From: Butyrivibrio sp. VCD2006 | GTDB lineage: Bacteria > Bacillota > Clostridia > Lachnospirales > Lachnospiraceae | Length of the DNA: 64,000 bases | Reading direction: 5' to 3' | NCBI RefSeq assembly: GCF_000423925.1 | Contig: NZ_KE384105.1 | Coordinates: forward strand, 107,981 to 171,980 | Shown: positions 36,021 through 45,171 of the stretch, piece by piece | Numbering within the stretch: position 1 is the stretch's first letter | Layout: each line of letters starts with the position of its first letter | Notes under the pieces: generated by a model | The model's input: the letters and a program-made list of their open reading frames with translations, nothing else | What the model was told of the DNA's origin: nothing | The model's database searches: none | Translations under genes and position numbers: made by a program

Positions 36021-36371
36021 ATGGATAACAAAAAAATAGCTGCACTTAGTGCATGGGGGGCAGATACCGCAGCTGCAATCAAACGAATGCTCGGTGATGA
36101 GGACTTTTATCTGGGACTTATAGATGCTTTTTTATCCAACAACGATTGGCGCGATCTGTGCACCATGATTGAAAAAGAGCAGTACCGAGATGCCTTTGTA
36201 ATCTCTCACAGAATTAAAGGTTCCTGCGCAGATCTATCGCTCAATCCTCTATTTGCGGTTATGTGCGAACTCACAGACGATTTGCGAAACGAGGAAATCC
36301 GCCCTACACTTGAGAAAAATTATGAACTGGCAAACAAGATAAGAGATTCACTAATCGAAACCCTACAATAA
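36021..36371 (+). CDS. HPt phosphotransfer protein
   Basis: 116 residues from ATG 36021; AGGAG is 13 nt upstream, a little far. All-helical HPt domain with phosphoacceptor His63 in SHRIKGSCADL. It follows the fusion kinase after 43 bp, and the two share one terminator, so it should shuttle phosphate between the kinase's own receiver and another receiver, most simply that of the divergent pseudokinase. A longer reading frame reaches back to 35772 inside the kinase gene and is not credible. Confidence 0.85.
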   Translation: MDNKKIAALSAWGADTAAAIKRMLGDEDFYLGLIDAFLSNNDWRDLCTMIEKEQYRDAFVISHRIKGSCADLSLNPLFAVMCELTDDLRNEEIRPTLEKNYELANKIRDSLIETLQ

Positions 36372-36392
36372 AATAGAATTTCCTATTAAATA

Positions 36393-36437
36393 AAAGCGCC
36401 GGATTTTGCTAATCCAGCGCTTTAGTATTTTTTTGGT
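36393..36437. terminator. Bidirectional terminator between HPt and the surface-protein gene
   Basis: A 13-bp stem with one mismatch (36393-36405, 36411-36423) and a 5-nt loop. The plus side is followed by AGTATTTTTTTGG; the minus side by TTATTTAAT. It serves the HPt gene and, in reverse, the gene ending at 36446. Confidence 0.85.
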
Positions 36438-36445
36438 AATCCAAA

Positions 36446-39007
36446 TCAACCCTTTTTGAATTTGAAGTTAGCCTTCTGGGCTCCGGCTTTTTTAAGCTTC
36501 TTTACCAGCTTATTGTAAGTCTTCTTGTCCTTACATATAATGATAATCTTTGCTCCGCTCTTAATGCCTTTAAATGAGCCTTTTCCTACTGACTTAAGGT
36601 TGTTACCGTTTATTGTTACCTTCTTAAGGTTCTTACAACCACTGAAGGCCTTAGCTCCTATGGACTCAACATTGGCCCCGATGGTAAGAGAGCTCAGCTT
36701 CTTACAGTTCTTATAAGCATTCTTGGCAATCTCCGTTACATTATAGGACACTCCGTTGTAAGTAACGGATTTCCCGATAGATACTGTTGTTATGCTCTTA
36801 TTAGCCGTTTTTCCTACAGAAGCTGTTCCTGATGGTGAAACCACATATGCTTTTCCACTATCTGAAACATTAACTAATGCTGTAACCAGTTTATTGCTAT
36901 CAGAGCTTTCATTATCGGGTACTATCTCAGCAGGCACTGTCTGGATTGTGGTCTGTGGCTGTACAACATCGCCGGATTCTGTACCCTCTATGTTCTGAGA
37001 TTCATCGGATTCTGTATCCTCTATGTTCTGAGCTTCACCGGATTCTGTATCCTCTAAGCTCTTCGTATTTTCTGCAGTCTCACTACCGGAGCCCTGAGTC
37101 TCATCTAAAGACTTATCACCTGAGGTCTGTAGTTCATCAAAAATGTCACCGCCTGTTATCTCTCTGGCAAAACTGTTTTCGGAGATATTTATTTCATCAT
37201 CAAAACCGTCCTCAAAGATTCTGTTAGTATCTAAATTCCGAGCGTCCATGCCTATTTCACGCTCATTATTCTGAACTTCTTTTTTTGTCCAGACTGCATA
37301 AAAAACTGCATCCTGAAGTGATTTGTACTCGATTAGAACATCATCTGAATCCTCAGTCTTACTCCATCCTACGAATTCGTATCCCTCTCTGGATGGTACC
37401 TCAACATCAGACAGCTGAATCACTTCTCCGTAGGTGGTGTCAGTTTCAAGTACCGATTTTCCTCCGGCAAAGCTTCCTCCGGCCGCATTAAAGACAATTT
37501 TATATTCCTCTTCTGTCCACCTCGCATAGACTGTGGTTGCTTTACCAAAAACAGTATCCTTTGTAATAGCGTTACCACCGGTTCTTGAATCATACCAACC
37601 GTCAAATGTGTAGCCGCTTCTTTTTACATATGCAGGCAATTCCACTATCCTGCCTTCGTAGGTGTAAATCTCTCCATATGGAAGACTAAGTGAAACATCA
37701 CTGGCTACACCATCAAATGTAAGCTTATAGATCTGCTTTTCATTCTTAAATGTCTTTTCAGTTCCATAGGCGATGTCAGGCTCGAGATATCCAAGGAACT
37801 TTTCATCTCTTTCATGGGAAGATTTTCCGGAATATCCGGGTATCTCCGAAGAATGGTTTTTAAAATCCTCCGTTGTACGGTTGAAGTAATCGTGTTTTAA
37901 CAGATAATTATATGGATAGCCACTTACATCCTTCTGATCATCCCAGGTGACATCAACCTCATAAAAAGCGTTCCCGATTTTCACAATATTCCAGGCATGG
38001 CCTCCGCCATTACCAAGTCCCGCAACGATATGAGACTCAATTCCCGCCTTATCAAGGAGCATCTTGAATGCTTTGGAATATCCATCACAGACAGGATTTT
38101 TGCTAACAAATGCGCCATATGCAGTATGCGCCAAATCATAAATCAGGTTATTACTCAGAACACAATAGTTGTAATCCATTGCCTCTATAATGGCATCATG
38201 AATCGCGAGTTCTTTTGAAAAATCATCGCCTGAAAGGTCCAGTCCATTATAAAAACTATTGCAGGCGTTTATAAGCTCCTCTTCCATCACTGCAACCTGA
38301 TCACCTGTATAATCTGATCCGGGTGAAAAATAGAGATAATAATTGTATTTTATTTCTCCGCTGATTACGGAAGCAAAAATAAAAAGCTTTGCCCTATAAA
38401 GTATACTCTCAAGTTCTTCCGGATGATCGAATTCCATTGCAGCACCAAGAGAGTGCCAATCAGGATAATCAATGATGGTACTACCGGAATAAACCAGTGT
38501 CCCATATGTGGAAGCATTTTCTTCATTAAGATCCGCAACAGCACCCTTATTGGCTCTTGCAGCTTCAAGATATGCCTTGTAATACAATTTATCTGAATCA
38601 TTTAACTGGGTGTAGTAGTAATCGCTTGTGCGGATTGCATTCCTTACTCTTGGAGTCATCGAGCTTCCTGAGAGATTATTGAATGCTTCCTCAGATACAA
38701 CCTTTATCGTCACCCGGTCTTCGGTATCATCTGCTTTATCTATATCTCCGGTAGGAAGCATCGCACTTTCACCGAAAAGCTTAGCCTCTCCTGTCTCTGA
38801 TAATGTCAAACTATCTGATGCTGCATTAGAAGAAATAGTGTATGATAAATTAAGAGTGAAAAACAGCAGCAGAAAAAGAGCACTTTTAAGGCTTCCTGCA
38901 CCTCTGTGCTCTTCTTTTTTATAAGCAATATTCTTATCATTTATATCCTTTGATAAAACTATAGCGCTAACAGCTCTGTTTATCGGATCCTCCTGCTTAG
39001 TTTTCAT
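36446..39007 (-). CDS. Secreted transglutaminase-like protein with InlB repeats and BspA-type LRRs
   Basis: 853 residues. After a cytosolic stretch of about 40, a hydrophobic signal region (SALFLLLFFTLNLSYTISSN) ends near residue 62. Transglutaminase-like core with Cys in PVCDGYSKAF, His in GGHAWNIV and Asp in EVDVTWDDQ; two InlB-type repeats; an acidic repeat linker (ESQNIEGTESG units); then BspA/LRR_5 repeats (YKNCKKLSSLTIGANVESIG, FSGCKNLKKVTI) and a Lys-rich C-terminus. BspA-type repeats often mediate adhesion. It is clearly homologous to the protein at 1-3125, which has eight InlB repeats instead of two. Confidence 0.85.
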   Translation of the reverse strand: MKTKQEDPINRAVSAIVLSKDINDKNIAYKKEEHRGAGSLKSALFLLLFFTLNLSYTISSNAASDSLTLSETGEAKLFGESAMLPTGDIDKADDTEDRVTIKVVSEEAFNNLSGSSMTPRVRNAIRTSDYYYTQLNDSDKLYYKAYLEAARANKGAVADLNEENASTYGTLVYSGSTIIDYPDWHSLGAAMEFDHPEELESILYRAKLFIFASVISGEIKYNYYLYFSPGSDYTGDQVAVMEEELINACNSFYNGLDLSGDDFSKELAIHDAIIEAMDYNYCVLSNNLIYDLAHTAYGAFVSKNPVCDGYSKAFKMLLDKAGIESHIVAGLGNGGGHAWNIVKIGNAFYEVDVTWDDQKDVSGYPYNYLLKHDYFNRTTEDFKNHSSEIPGYSGKSSHERDEKFLGYLEPDIAYGTEKTFKNEKQIYKLTFDGVASDVSLSLPYGEIYTYEGRIVELPAYVKRSGYTFDGWYDSRTGGNAITKDTVFGKATTVYARWTEEEYKIVFNAAGGSFAGGKSVLETDTTYGEVIQLSDVEVPSREGYEFVGWSKTEDSDDVLIEYKSLQDAVFYAVWTKKEVQNNEREIGMDARNLDTNRIFEDGFDDEINISENSFAREITGGDIFDELQTSGDKSLDETQGSGSETAENTKSLEDTESGEAQNIEDTESDESQNIEGTESGDVVQPQTTIQTVPAEIVPDNESSDSNKLVTALVNVSDSGKAYVVSPSGTASVGKTANKSITTVSIGKSVTYNGVSYNVTEIAKNAYKNCKKLSSLTIGANVESIGAKAFSGCKNLKKVTINGNNLKSVGKGSFKGIKSGAKIIIICKDKKTYNKLVKKLKKAGAQKANFKFKKG

Positions 39008-39102
39008 TTAAAACGCGACCCTCTGATAAAACTGCCAAATGCAGAATCATAATCTAAACACACTTCTGCAAGTATATCTTGTTTTATGATTGAGGTCAAC
39101 CT

Positions 39103-40455
39103 TTATTTCACTATTTGTCCGCAGAACAGAATTTCATCATCATTTTCACCGCCGCAGATGTAGAATCTGAAGGGCTCATTTGCGATAAATTCTTTTGGCT
39201 CTTCTGTTATCTCCATGCAGGATTCCAGCATCAGAACGGCTGTAGCGGCTGCTGCCTCAAGGCCATCCTCATCCACCTTAATCTTTGTCTTCTGAATAAT
39301 ATCTGATATGAACAGATTCTTATCAGGACTCATTATTGAAAAATCCGCACGCTCATCAAAAGGTCTCTCTGCGCCTCTGTCCATCAGATAATATAGAAAT
39401 TCATTGCTATTAAAGTCACTTTCTACTTCAAACTTGGGAAGCTGAATTCTGACCTCCTCGCTTGAAGCTTTTGCCAAGGCATCGTGAACATCAGCAATAT
39501 CTCCAAGTACAAATACCGCATCAACACCGCCGTTCATAGGAAGTACGACAAGCTTTCCGTTTTTATCCTCATAATATTTATAAGAATCCTGATTATTCAT
39601 GAATTCCCTGGCAACTTCACTTCCATCTGAAGTTTTGAAGGTATCTATGGTATTGGCAGCTTTACTGAAGCTGATCTCCCATGAGCTCTTCAAATAAAGA
39701 GTATTGATAAGTGCTGCATTTACGCTCGAAAGGTTGTCGGCAATCTGCGGAATAAGGCCATTTGTTCCTTCATTGACCCAGTTATTAATCTTATTTGTAA
39801 TCTCGCCGGCTTTTACATCGTTTGCCTCAGCACCATAATAATTCTCTACATAATTAATATATTCTTTTCCAAACTTCCCGCCCATATCGGTGTTGTTCCA
39901 AATTGAGTTAAGCAGAATAAGCGATCCTTCCGGTGCCTTGGCATCATCATCGTACCAATCCTTATGCTCTTCAAACTCCTTCTTCTGCTCATCAAAACTC
40001 TCATCAAAATCATTTATGATTTTTGTCACGGAATAATACCATGCGTTCATTTCATCCATGCTTTCAAAGCCCATAGCATGGATCAGTTCTTCCTTCGTCT
40101 CATTATCTGCCCCGGCCACTGCCAGAGCCAGCGCTGATCTGAAGGAAGTAGGAGATATCATGTAATTCTGATCTGCGTAGCCTGACTTCTCTAAAAACTC
40201 TGCAAGTGTCTTATCAAAATCGCTTGTTGCAGCAATATTCACCGCTGCTCCCTCATATTCCTTTTCAAGCGTGCTCTGGGCCTTCGCAATGCCTGCGTTT
40301 TTTCCCGCATGTGCAGTTCCAGTAATTCCAAGTCCCGCACAGCCTGTAAGAGTCGAAGTAGCCAGTATTACTGTGGCCATGGCTGCCGCTGTAAACTTTA
40401 CTGATGTATTCCTTAATCCATTATTTACCGTAGAAAAATCTGCTCTCTTTTTCAT
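39103..40455 (-). CDS. Serpin (serine protease inhibitor), lipoprotein
   Basis: 450 residues from ATG 40455 (GGAAGGTG 7 nt upstream); an in-frame GTG at 40464 abuts the ribosome site. Signal sequence with a lipobox (LTGCAGLG) predicts a lipid-anchored, surface protein. The serpin hinge, DEDGLEAAAATAV, resembles the canonical EEGTEAAAAT form of inhibitory serpins; by counting 17 residues from the hinge Glu the scissile bond lies near LESC. C-terminal PFRFYICG is the conserved strand (NHPFLFFI equivalent). Inhibitory serpins trap trypsin- or elastase-like proteases; the target is unknown. Confidence 0.9.
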   Translation of the reverse strand: MKKRADFSTVNNGLRNTSVKFTAAAMATVILATSTLTGCAGLGITGTAHAGKNAGIAKAQSTLEKEYEGAAVNIAATSDFDKTLAEFLEKSGYADQNYMISPTSFRSALALAVAGADNETKEELIHAMGFESMDEMNAWYYSVTKIINDFDESFDEQKKEFEEHKDWYDDDAKAPEGSLILLNSIWNNTDMGGKFGKEYINYVENYYGAEANDVKAGEITNKINNWVNEGTNGLIPQIADNLSSVNAALINTLYLKSSWEISFSKAANTIDTFKTSDGSEVAREFMNNQDSYKYYEDKNGKLVVLPMNGGVDAVFVLGDIADVHDALAKASSEEVRIQLPKFEVESDFNSNEFLYYLMDRGAERPFDERADFSIMSPDKNLFISDIIQKTKIKVDEDGLEAAAATAVLMLESCMEITEEPKEFIANEPFRFYICGGENDDEILFCGQIVK

Positions 40456-40717
40456 AATATTCACCTTCCTTTTATAGGCACTTTTGTTTGCCTCTGCTAT
40501 ATATACAGATGGGAAGATGAAAATGTTGCAATGATATGAAAAAAATTTGAGTTAGATATAAATCTTCAGGAAAAAAAGAAAAAGGGGCTTTGAGAATTAT
40601 TTCTCAAACTGAACTTAGTAATCTGATACGGAAGTCTCTTTAATAATTTGCAAGTAACTTTCACACTATCAAGCGAGAACAGTTTTCATGAGTTGCCTGC
40701 TATGCTCTATGCGCTTT

Positions 40718-41788
40718 TTAACTCATTCTCTTCATCTCAGCAGGACACTTATGTGCTGTAAACGGTCCATACTGGCACCTTGCGCACTCAAAGCATCTGA
40801 CATAAGAATCCTTCTCGCCAAGAACAGCCTTGGGAAAATCAGGATCTGCAAGAACAGCCCTTGCAAGATCAACTGTATCAGTAAGGTCGTTCTCTATGAG
40901 GTATTTTATATTATCAGGATCCAAAAGTGAGTTTACGCAGGATACCGGTACTCTGCTCTTAAAGTGCTCATGAAAATGCACTCCAAGAGAACAGATGAGA
41001 TTGTAGGGCTCGCTTCCATTCACGAGGGTTTGATCGATTTCGCCAACGCCATGGGATACCTGAAGATAGTCGCATCCTGCCTTTACGTACTCCTCTGCCA
41101 CTTCGATTGCATCTTTAAGTTCAGGATCAGCCCCGGCTGTTCTTACGGAGATAAGGAAATCATCGCCGCATTCCTGTCTTATTTTGCTTATGATCTCAGC
41201 ACCAAACCTGGCCCTGTTTACGGCACTTCCGCCATACTCATCAGTTCTAAGATTGGTCTTTTTCATGATGAACTGATTTATAAGATAGCCATGACAGCCA
41301 TGAAGCTGGATTCCGTCGTAGCCCGCTTTTTTTGCCCTTATAGCTGCTGCCACAAAGGCATCCTGCATATTATGAATCTCATCAATAGTCAAATCATGTG
41401 CCATGCGGCCGTCTCTTGTTTCAACAGCTGAAGGCCCCACAGCCTCGCCAAATTCGGGATTCCCTGTAATACCTGTATGATTGAGCTGAATGATTACTAC
41501 AACATCATTATCATGACAGTCCTTTATGATAGTCTTGTGGCCTTCAATCTGATCATCATCCCAAAGTCCCATATGATTCTTGCCAAATCTGCCCTCAGGA
41601 GTTACTGCTGTCGCCTCAACACAGATAAGTCCGCAGCCGCCCTCAGCGCGCTCCCTATAATGCTTTATATGCTTTTCAGTGACCTTTCCATCATCCCCTG
41701 CAAAATCAAACTTTACAGTAGGTGCCATCGTAATTCTGTTTTTAACCCTTTTCCCGCCGATAATTATCGGATCATTAACTTTAGTCAT
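40718..41788 (-). CDS. NADH:flavin oxidoreductase, old yellow enzyme family
   Basis: 356 residues. FMN-binding TIM barrel: KNRITMAPTVKFD at the N-terminus, GCHGYLINQFI and TDEYGGSAVNRARF as family signatures. The C-terminus has a cysteine cluster (CFECARCQYGPFTAHKCP) similar in spacing to the 4Fe-4S site of the 2,4-dienoyl-CoA reductase subgroup, but the protein stops there without the C-terminal FAD/NAD domains. It reduces activated alkenes; substrate unknown. Confidence 0.88.
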   Translation of the reverse strand: MTKVNDPIIIGGKRVKNRITMAPTVKFDFAGDDGKVTEKHIKHYRERAEGGCGLICVEATAVTPEGRFGKNHMGLWDDDQIEGHKTIIKDCHDNDVVVIIQLNHTGITGNPEFGEAVGPSAVETRDGRMAHDLTIDEIHNMQDAFVAAAIRAKKAGYDGIQLHGCHGYLINQFIMKKTNLRTDEYGGSAVNRARFGAEIISKIRQECGDDFLISVRTAGADPELKDAIEVAEEYVKAGCDYLQVSHGVGEIDQTLVNGSEPYNLICSLGVHFHEHFKSRVPVSCVNSLLDPDNIKYLIENDLTDTVDLARAVLADPDFPKAVLGEKDSYVRCFECARCQYGPFTAHKCPAEMKRMS

Positions 41789-41818
41789 TTGCTATAATCT
41801 CCCATTTTTGTAATATTT

Positions 41819-43183
41819 TCACACTGCTTCCGAAACCGGTAGCTCCGATCCCTTTTTGTGCTTGATGTTGTAATAAATAACTTCAGTAATGCAGCAGCAT
41901 ACCCAGCCGATAGGATATCCGAAGCCCACCCATTTTGGCGTATTAACAAAATAGTTTGTAAGAACAAACAGGTAAATCTGTCTTATCACCACGAAGTTCA
42001 TGATCATAATGATCATAGGTCCCTTGGAATCACCTCTTCCTCTCAGTGCTCCCGCAAGCGTGTGATTTACGCAGTTGGCGGTAAGGAAGAATACATTCGT
42101 ATGAATGAAAAGACTGCCGAATTCTATAACCGACTGATCAGATGAAAACATTCTGATTGCGGGTGATGAGAATATGTAAAGAAATACTGCGATTATAAAT
42201 GTGATGCAGGTGGCAGCTATTACAGTGATCCTTGTTCCGTCCTCGGCGCGTTTCACCTTGCCTGCACCGATATTCTGACTGACAAAGGTTGTGGCCGCCA
42301 TCGCCATGCTCGACATGGGAAGCAGTATAAACGCATCAAGCTTGTTGTAACAGCTCCATCCGGCCATGCAGCTTGATCCAAAGTGATTTATGTATGACTG
42401 CACGAATACATTTGAAAAAGCTGTGATGACTGACTGCACTCCTGCGGGAAGGCCTACTGCAAAAATCATTTTCAGAATCCCCGGATCAATTCCGATATCA
42501 CTCCAGGTAAATTTGTAGATATCCTGGGTAGTTGTCAAAAGGAATAAAATCAAAATTGCTGAGATCATCTGAGAAATGATTGTTGCAAAAGCAACTCCGG
42601 CAATTCCAAGCTTAAATCCGATTACAAAAACAAGGTCAAGTATGGTATTCACAATACTTGTCATGATAAGGAACATGAGAGGTCGTCTGGTATCTCCCAC
42701 AGCTCTTAAGATTCCGCTTCCCATGTTATAGATAAGAAGTCCGGAAAAGCCCATGAAATAAATGCGAAGATAAACTGTCGCATCATCGAAAACATCCGCA
42801 GGTGTTGCCATGAACTGAAGCATTGGCTTAACACCGGCAATGCCTATTATTGTAAAAAGGACACAGAAAATAAAGGTAGTCGCCAGGGTTGTTTCCACAG
42901 CCCTGTGAAGTCCCTTAAGATCTTTTCCTCCGAAATATCGAGAAATCAAAACTCCGGCTCCGATTGAAAAACCGTTGAAGAAGAAAACCAGCATGTTTAT
43001 TATCATGGTGGTGGAGCCAACGGCAGCAAGCGCCTCTTTTCCGACAAAATTGCCTACAACTATGGAATCTACAGTGTTGTATAGCATCTGAAAAATATTT
43101 CCCAGCATAAGCGGGAGCGAGAACATTATAATCTGCCCGATGATCGAGCCTTCCGTCATATCCTTTACTGATGATTTTTTCAT
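41819..43183 (-). CDS. MATE-family multidrug efflux transporter
   Basis: 454 residues with twelve hydrophobic helices in two similar halves. N-terminal KDMTEGSIIGQIIMFSLPLMLGNIFQMLYNTVDSIVVG is typical. Exchanges drugs or metabolites for cations. Starts at ATG 43183 after AAAGGGAG. The oxidoreductase gene follows 30 bp downstream, so they may be cotranscribed. Confidence 0.9.
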   Translation of the reverse strand: MKKSSVKDMTEGSIIGQIIMFSLPLMLGNIFQMLYNTVDSIVVGNFVGKEALAAVGSTTMIINMLVFFFNGFSIGAGVLISRYFGGKDLKGLHRAVETTLATTFIFCVLFTIIGIAGVKPMLQFMATPADVFDDATVYLRIYFMGFSGLLIYNMGSGILRAVGDTRRPLMFLIMTSIVNTILDLVFVIGFKLGIAGVAFATIISQMISAILILFLLTTTQDIYKFTWSDIGIDPGILKMIFAVGLPAGVQSVITAFSNVFVQSYINHFGSSCMAGWSCYNKLDAFILLPMSSMAMAATTFVSQNIGAGKVKRAEDGTRITVIAATCITFIIAVFLYIFSSPAIRMFSSDQSVIEFGSLFIHTNVFFLTANCVNHTLAGALRGRGDSKGPMIIMIMNFVVIRQIYLFVLTNYFVNTPKWVGFGYPIGWVCCCITEVIYYNIKHKKGSELPVSEAV

Positions 43184-43296
43184 AACATCTCCCTTTAGAA
43201 AAGCAATATTAAATATATTTTACCCCATCTTGCAAGTTCAGTCCTACTTACAGATACGATTTTCAGTTCTCATTTTTTGACAAATACATAAAATCA

Positions 43297-43330
43297 ATAA
43301 TGCCCACAGATTAAAGACTGTAGGCATTAT
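43297..43330 (-). terminator. Probable terminator of the carboxylesterase gene
   Basis: AATGCCCACAG/CTGTAGGCATT stem (43299-43309, 43318-43328, one wobble). T content after the stem is modest (ATTATTGATTTT on the minus strand). Confidence 0.5.
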
Positions 43331-43447
43331 CGATCATTTCATTAATTTGTATATACCAAATACTGAGCGCCGCGGCCATTGATGTAGTATGCCGAGTACT
43401 ATTTACGCGCACAGATAATGAACCGGGCGCATCAGTATTAAGCATCA

Positions 43448-44992
43448 TTAGTGCTGAGCGTTCTCAACGGGTCCGAACGGCGGTGCATACTTCTTGTGAA
43501 GCTCAAGGAGCTTGTGGTCAAAGTTATGTCTTACGTCGCAGGTTCTGTCGAAGATCATGGTTGCTTCGTCGTCTTCCTTGGAAGCATCCCAGTGAGGAAT
43601 CTCCGCATGGTTAGGATCTCCTGTGTGAGCGAACGCCATTACTGAGCGGAATATCTGCTCCTGAAGCTTGTCGGAAACTCCCGGTACGTTAGCTGAAGGA
43701 ACAAGATCAATGTTGTTAAATACGAAAGCGATATCAGAGCAGTGCCATGCAGGCTTGTTGTTCTGGATAGGGAACTCTAAGGCAAACAGATATGAATATG
43801 TAGGTGCCTCTGTTCTCTTAGCTGCTTCCTTGATAAGAGCCAGTGTAGGTGTTCTGAAAATTGAATCATAGGAAATAAGGTCAACGATCTTCTTTCCGGG
43901 ATAAGCTTTCTTGAACTCTGCTACTATCTCGTCGGTGTGCTCACCGAAGCTCTTCTTAACCTCTTCATACATCTCTTCTTCAGTCATCTTATCCTTGTTG
44001 AAGGCAAGAGGCATGAATGCAAATTCACCGAATACTGTTCCGATTACAAGCGGAATCTTCTTGGAATTCTCTGTGAAGCCCTCGAACTGAGGCTCGCCGA
44101 GATAGAAGTCATTGATCATAGGTGAGCAGCCTCTGTAACCGCCCTTAGCTGCGATTTCAGGAACTACCTTCTCATATGCTTCTACAAGTCTCTCATAGGG
44201 AAGAGTCTGGAGCTTGTCAACTTCGTCCTCTGTTAATCCGAGTTCCTTAAGCATAGCTGTAACAAGCGGTCTTCCGCCACCTTCGCCCTGTGCCATGAAG
44301 CTCTTATCAAGAACACCACTCATGATGATACCCTTGTGGAAAAGGCCGTCAGCTGAAGGTGTCTGCATAAGAGATGAAACCTTCATACCGCCACCGGACT
44401 GGCCAAAGATTGTTACGTTATCCGGGTCTCCACCGAAGTTCTCGATGTTGTCGTGTACCCACTGGAGAGCAGCAACAAGATCTGCGTTACCGGCATTTCC
44501 TGAATTCTTGTATTTTTCACCAAAATCGGAAAGATCAAGGTAGCCGAGGATATTAAGTCTGTGGTTTACAGTTACTACTACCACATCACCCTCTCTTGCC
44601 ATTGAAGCGCCATCATAGCAGAGCTGCTCGATTGAGCTTCCTGCGAAGAATCCGCCGCCATGGAGCCATACCATTACTGGCATCTTTTTCTTGCTGCAAA
44701 GGCTCTTTGTCCAAACGTTAAGGTTCTGGCAATCCTCATGCTGAGGCCAGTATGCGTGGGGAACCATAAGCTCTCCCCTCGGGTTGTCCTGATGCATAAG
44801 AGGGCAAACTCTTCCGTAGGATGTTGCTTCTCTTACACCCTCCCAGGACTCTACCGGCTTAGGAGCGCAGAAACGCTCAGCTTCTGCATACGGAATTCCC
44901 TTGAATACATATGTGCCATCAAAAAAGTAACCCCTCACTTTTCCCTGTTTTGTGCTTGTTTCTGTTGATTCGTCATAAATAAATTTTTTCAT
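43448..44992 (-). CDS. Carboxylesterase type B
   Basis: 514 residues. Nucleophile elbow FGQSGGGMKV, oxyanion loop LHGGGFFAGS, VTVNHRLNILGYLDL; the C-terminal His in NNKPAWHCSDIAFVF. No signal peptide, so intracellular. It is the last gene after the ABC sugar-binding protein, 180 bp downstream with a repeat between; such esterases often remove acyl groups from imported plant-polysaccharide fragments, which is plausible but not shown here. Confidence 0.92.
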   Translation of the reverse strand: MKKFIYDESTETSTKQGKVRGYFFDGTYVFKGIPYAEAERFCAPKPVESWEGVREATSYGRVCPLMHQDNPRGELMVPHAYWPQHEDCQNLNVWTKSLCSKKKMPVMVWLHGGGFFAGSSIEQLCYDGASMAREGDVVVVTVNHRLNILGYLDLSDFGEKYKNSGNAGNADLVAALQWVHDNIENFGGDPDNVTIFGQSGGGMKVSSLMQTPSADGLFHKGIIMSGVLDKSFMAQGEGGGRPLVTAMLKELGLTEDEVDKLQTLPYERLVEAYEKVVPEIAAKGGYRGCSPMINDFYLGEPQFEGFTENSKKIPLVIGTVFGEFAFMPLAFNKDKMTEEEMYEEVKKSFGEHTDEIVAEFKKAYPGKKIVDLISYDSIFRTPTLALIKEAAKRTEAPTYSYLFALEFPIQNNKPAWHCSDIAFVFNNIDLVPSANVPGVSDKLQEQIFRSVMAFAHTGDPNHAEIPHWDASKEDDEATMIFDRTCDVRHNFDHKLLELHKKYAPPFGPVENAQH

Positions 44993-45026
44993 GTAAATCT
45001 TTACTCTCCTTAGTTATTTTTCTTGA

Positions 45027-45163
45027 CCCTCATCCGTCAGCTACGCTGACACCTTCTCCCAAAGGGAGAAGGCAGAATATTATTACTATTCTGACATCTT
45101 CTCCAATCTGGGGGAAGGCTTGAATTTAAATACTCTGTTACCTTCTCTCATTATCTGGAAGGC
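45027..45163. repeat. Dispersed palindromic repeat, three degenerate units
   Basis: CCCTCATCCG, the hairpin GTCAGCTACGCTGAC, then CCTTCTCCC/GGGAGAAGG, followed by two decayed units ending in GGGGGAAGGC and GGAAGGC. Fills the gap between the ABC binding-protein and carboxylesterase genes. Confidence 0.8.
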
Positions 45164-45171
45164 GATAATTT

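Noticed and set aside
35772-36371. 199-residue ORF as the HPt protein
   Set aside because: Its first ~83 residues overlap the kinase C-terminus out of frame and have no domain; the HPt domain begins at the ATG at 36021.
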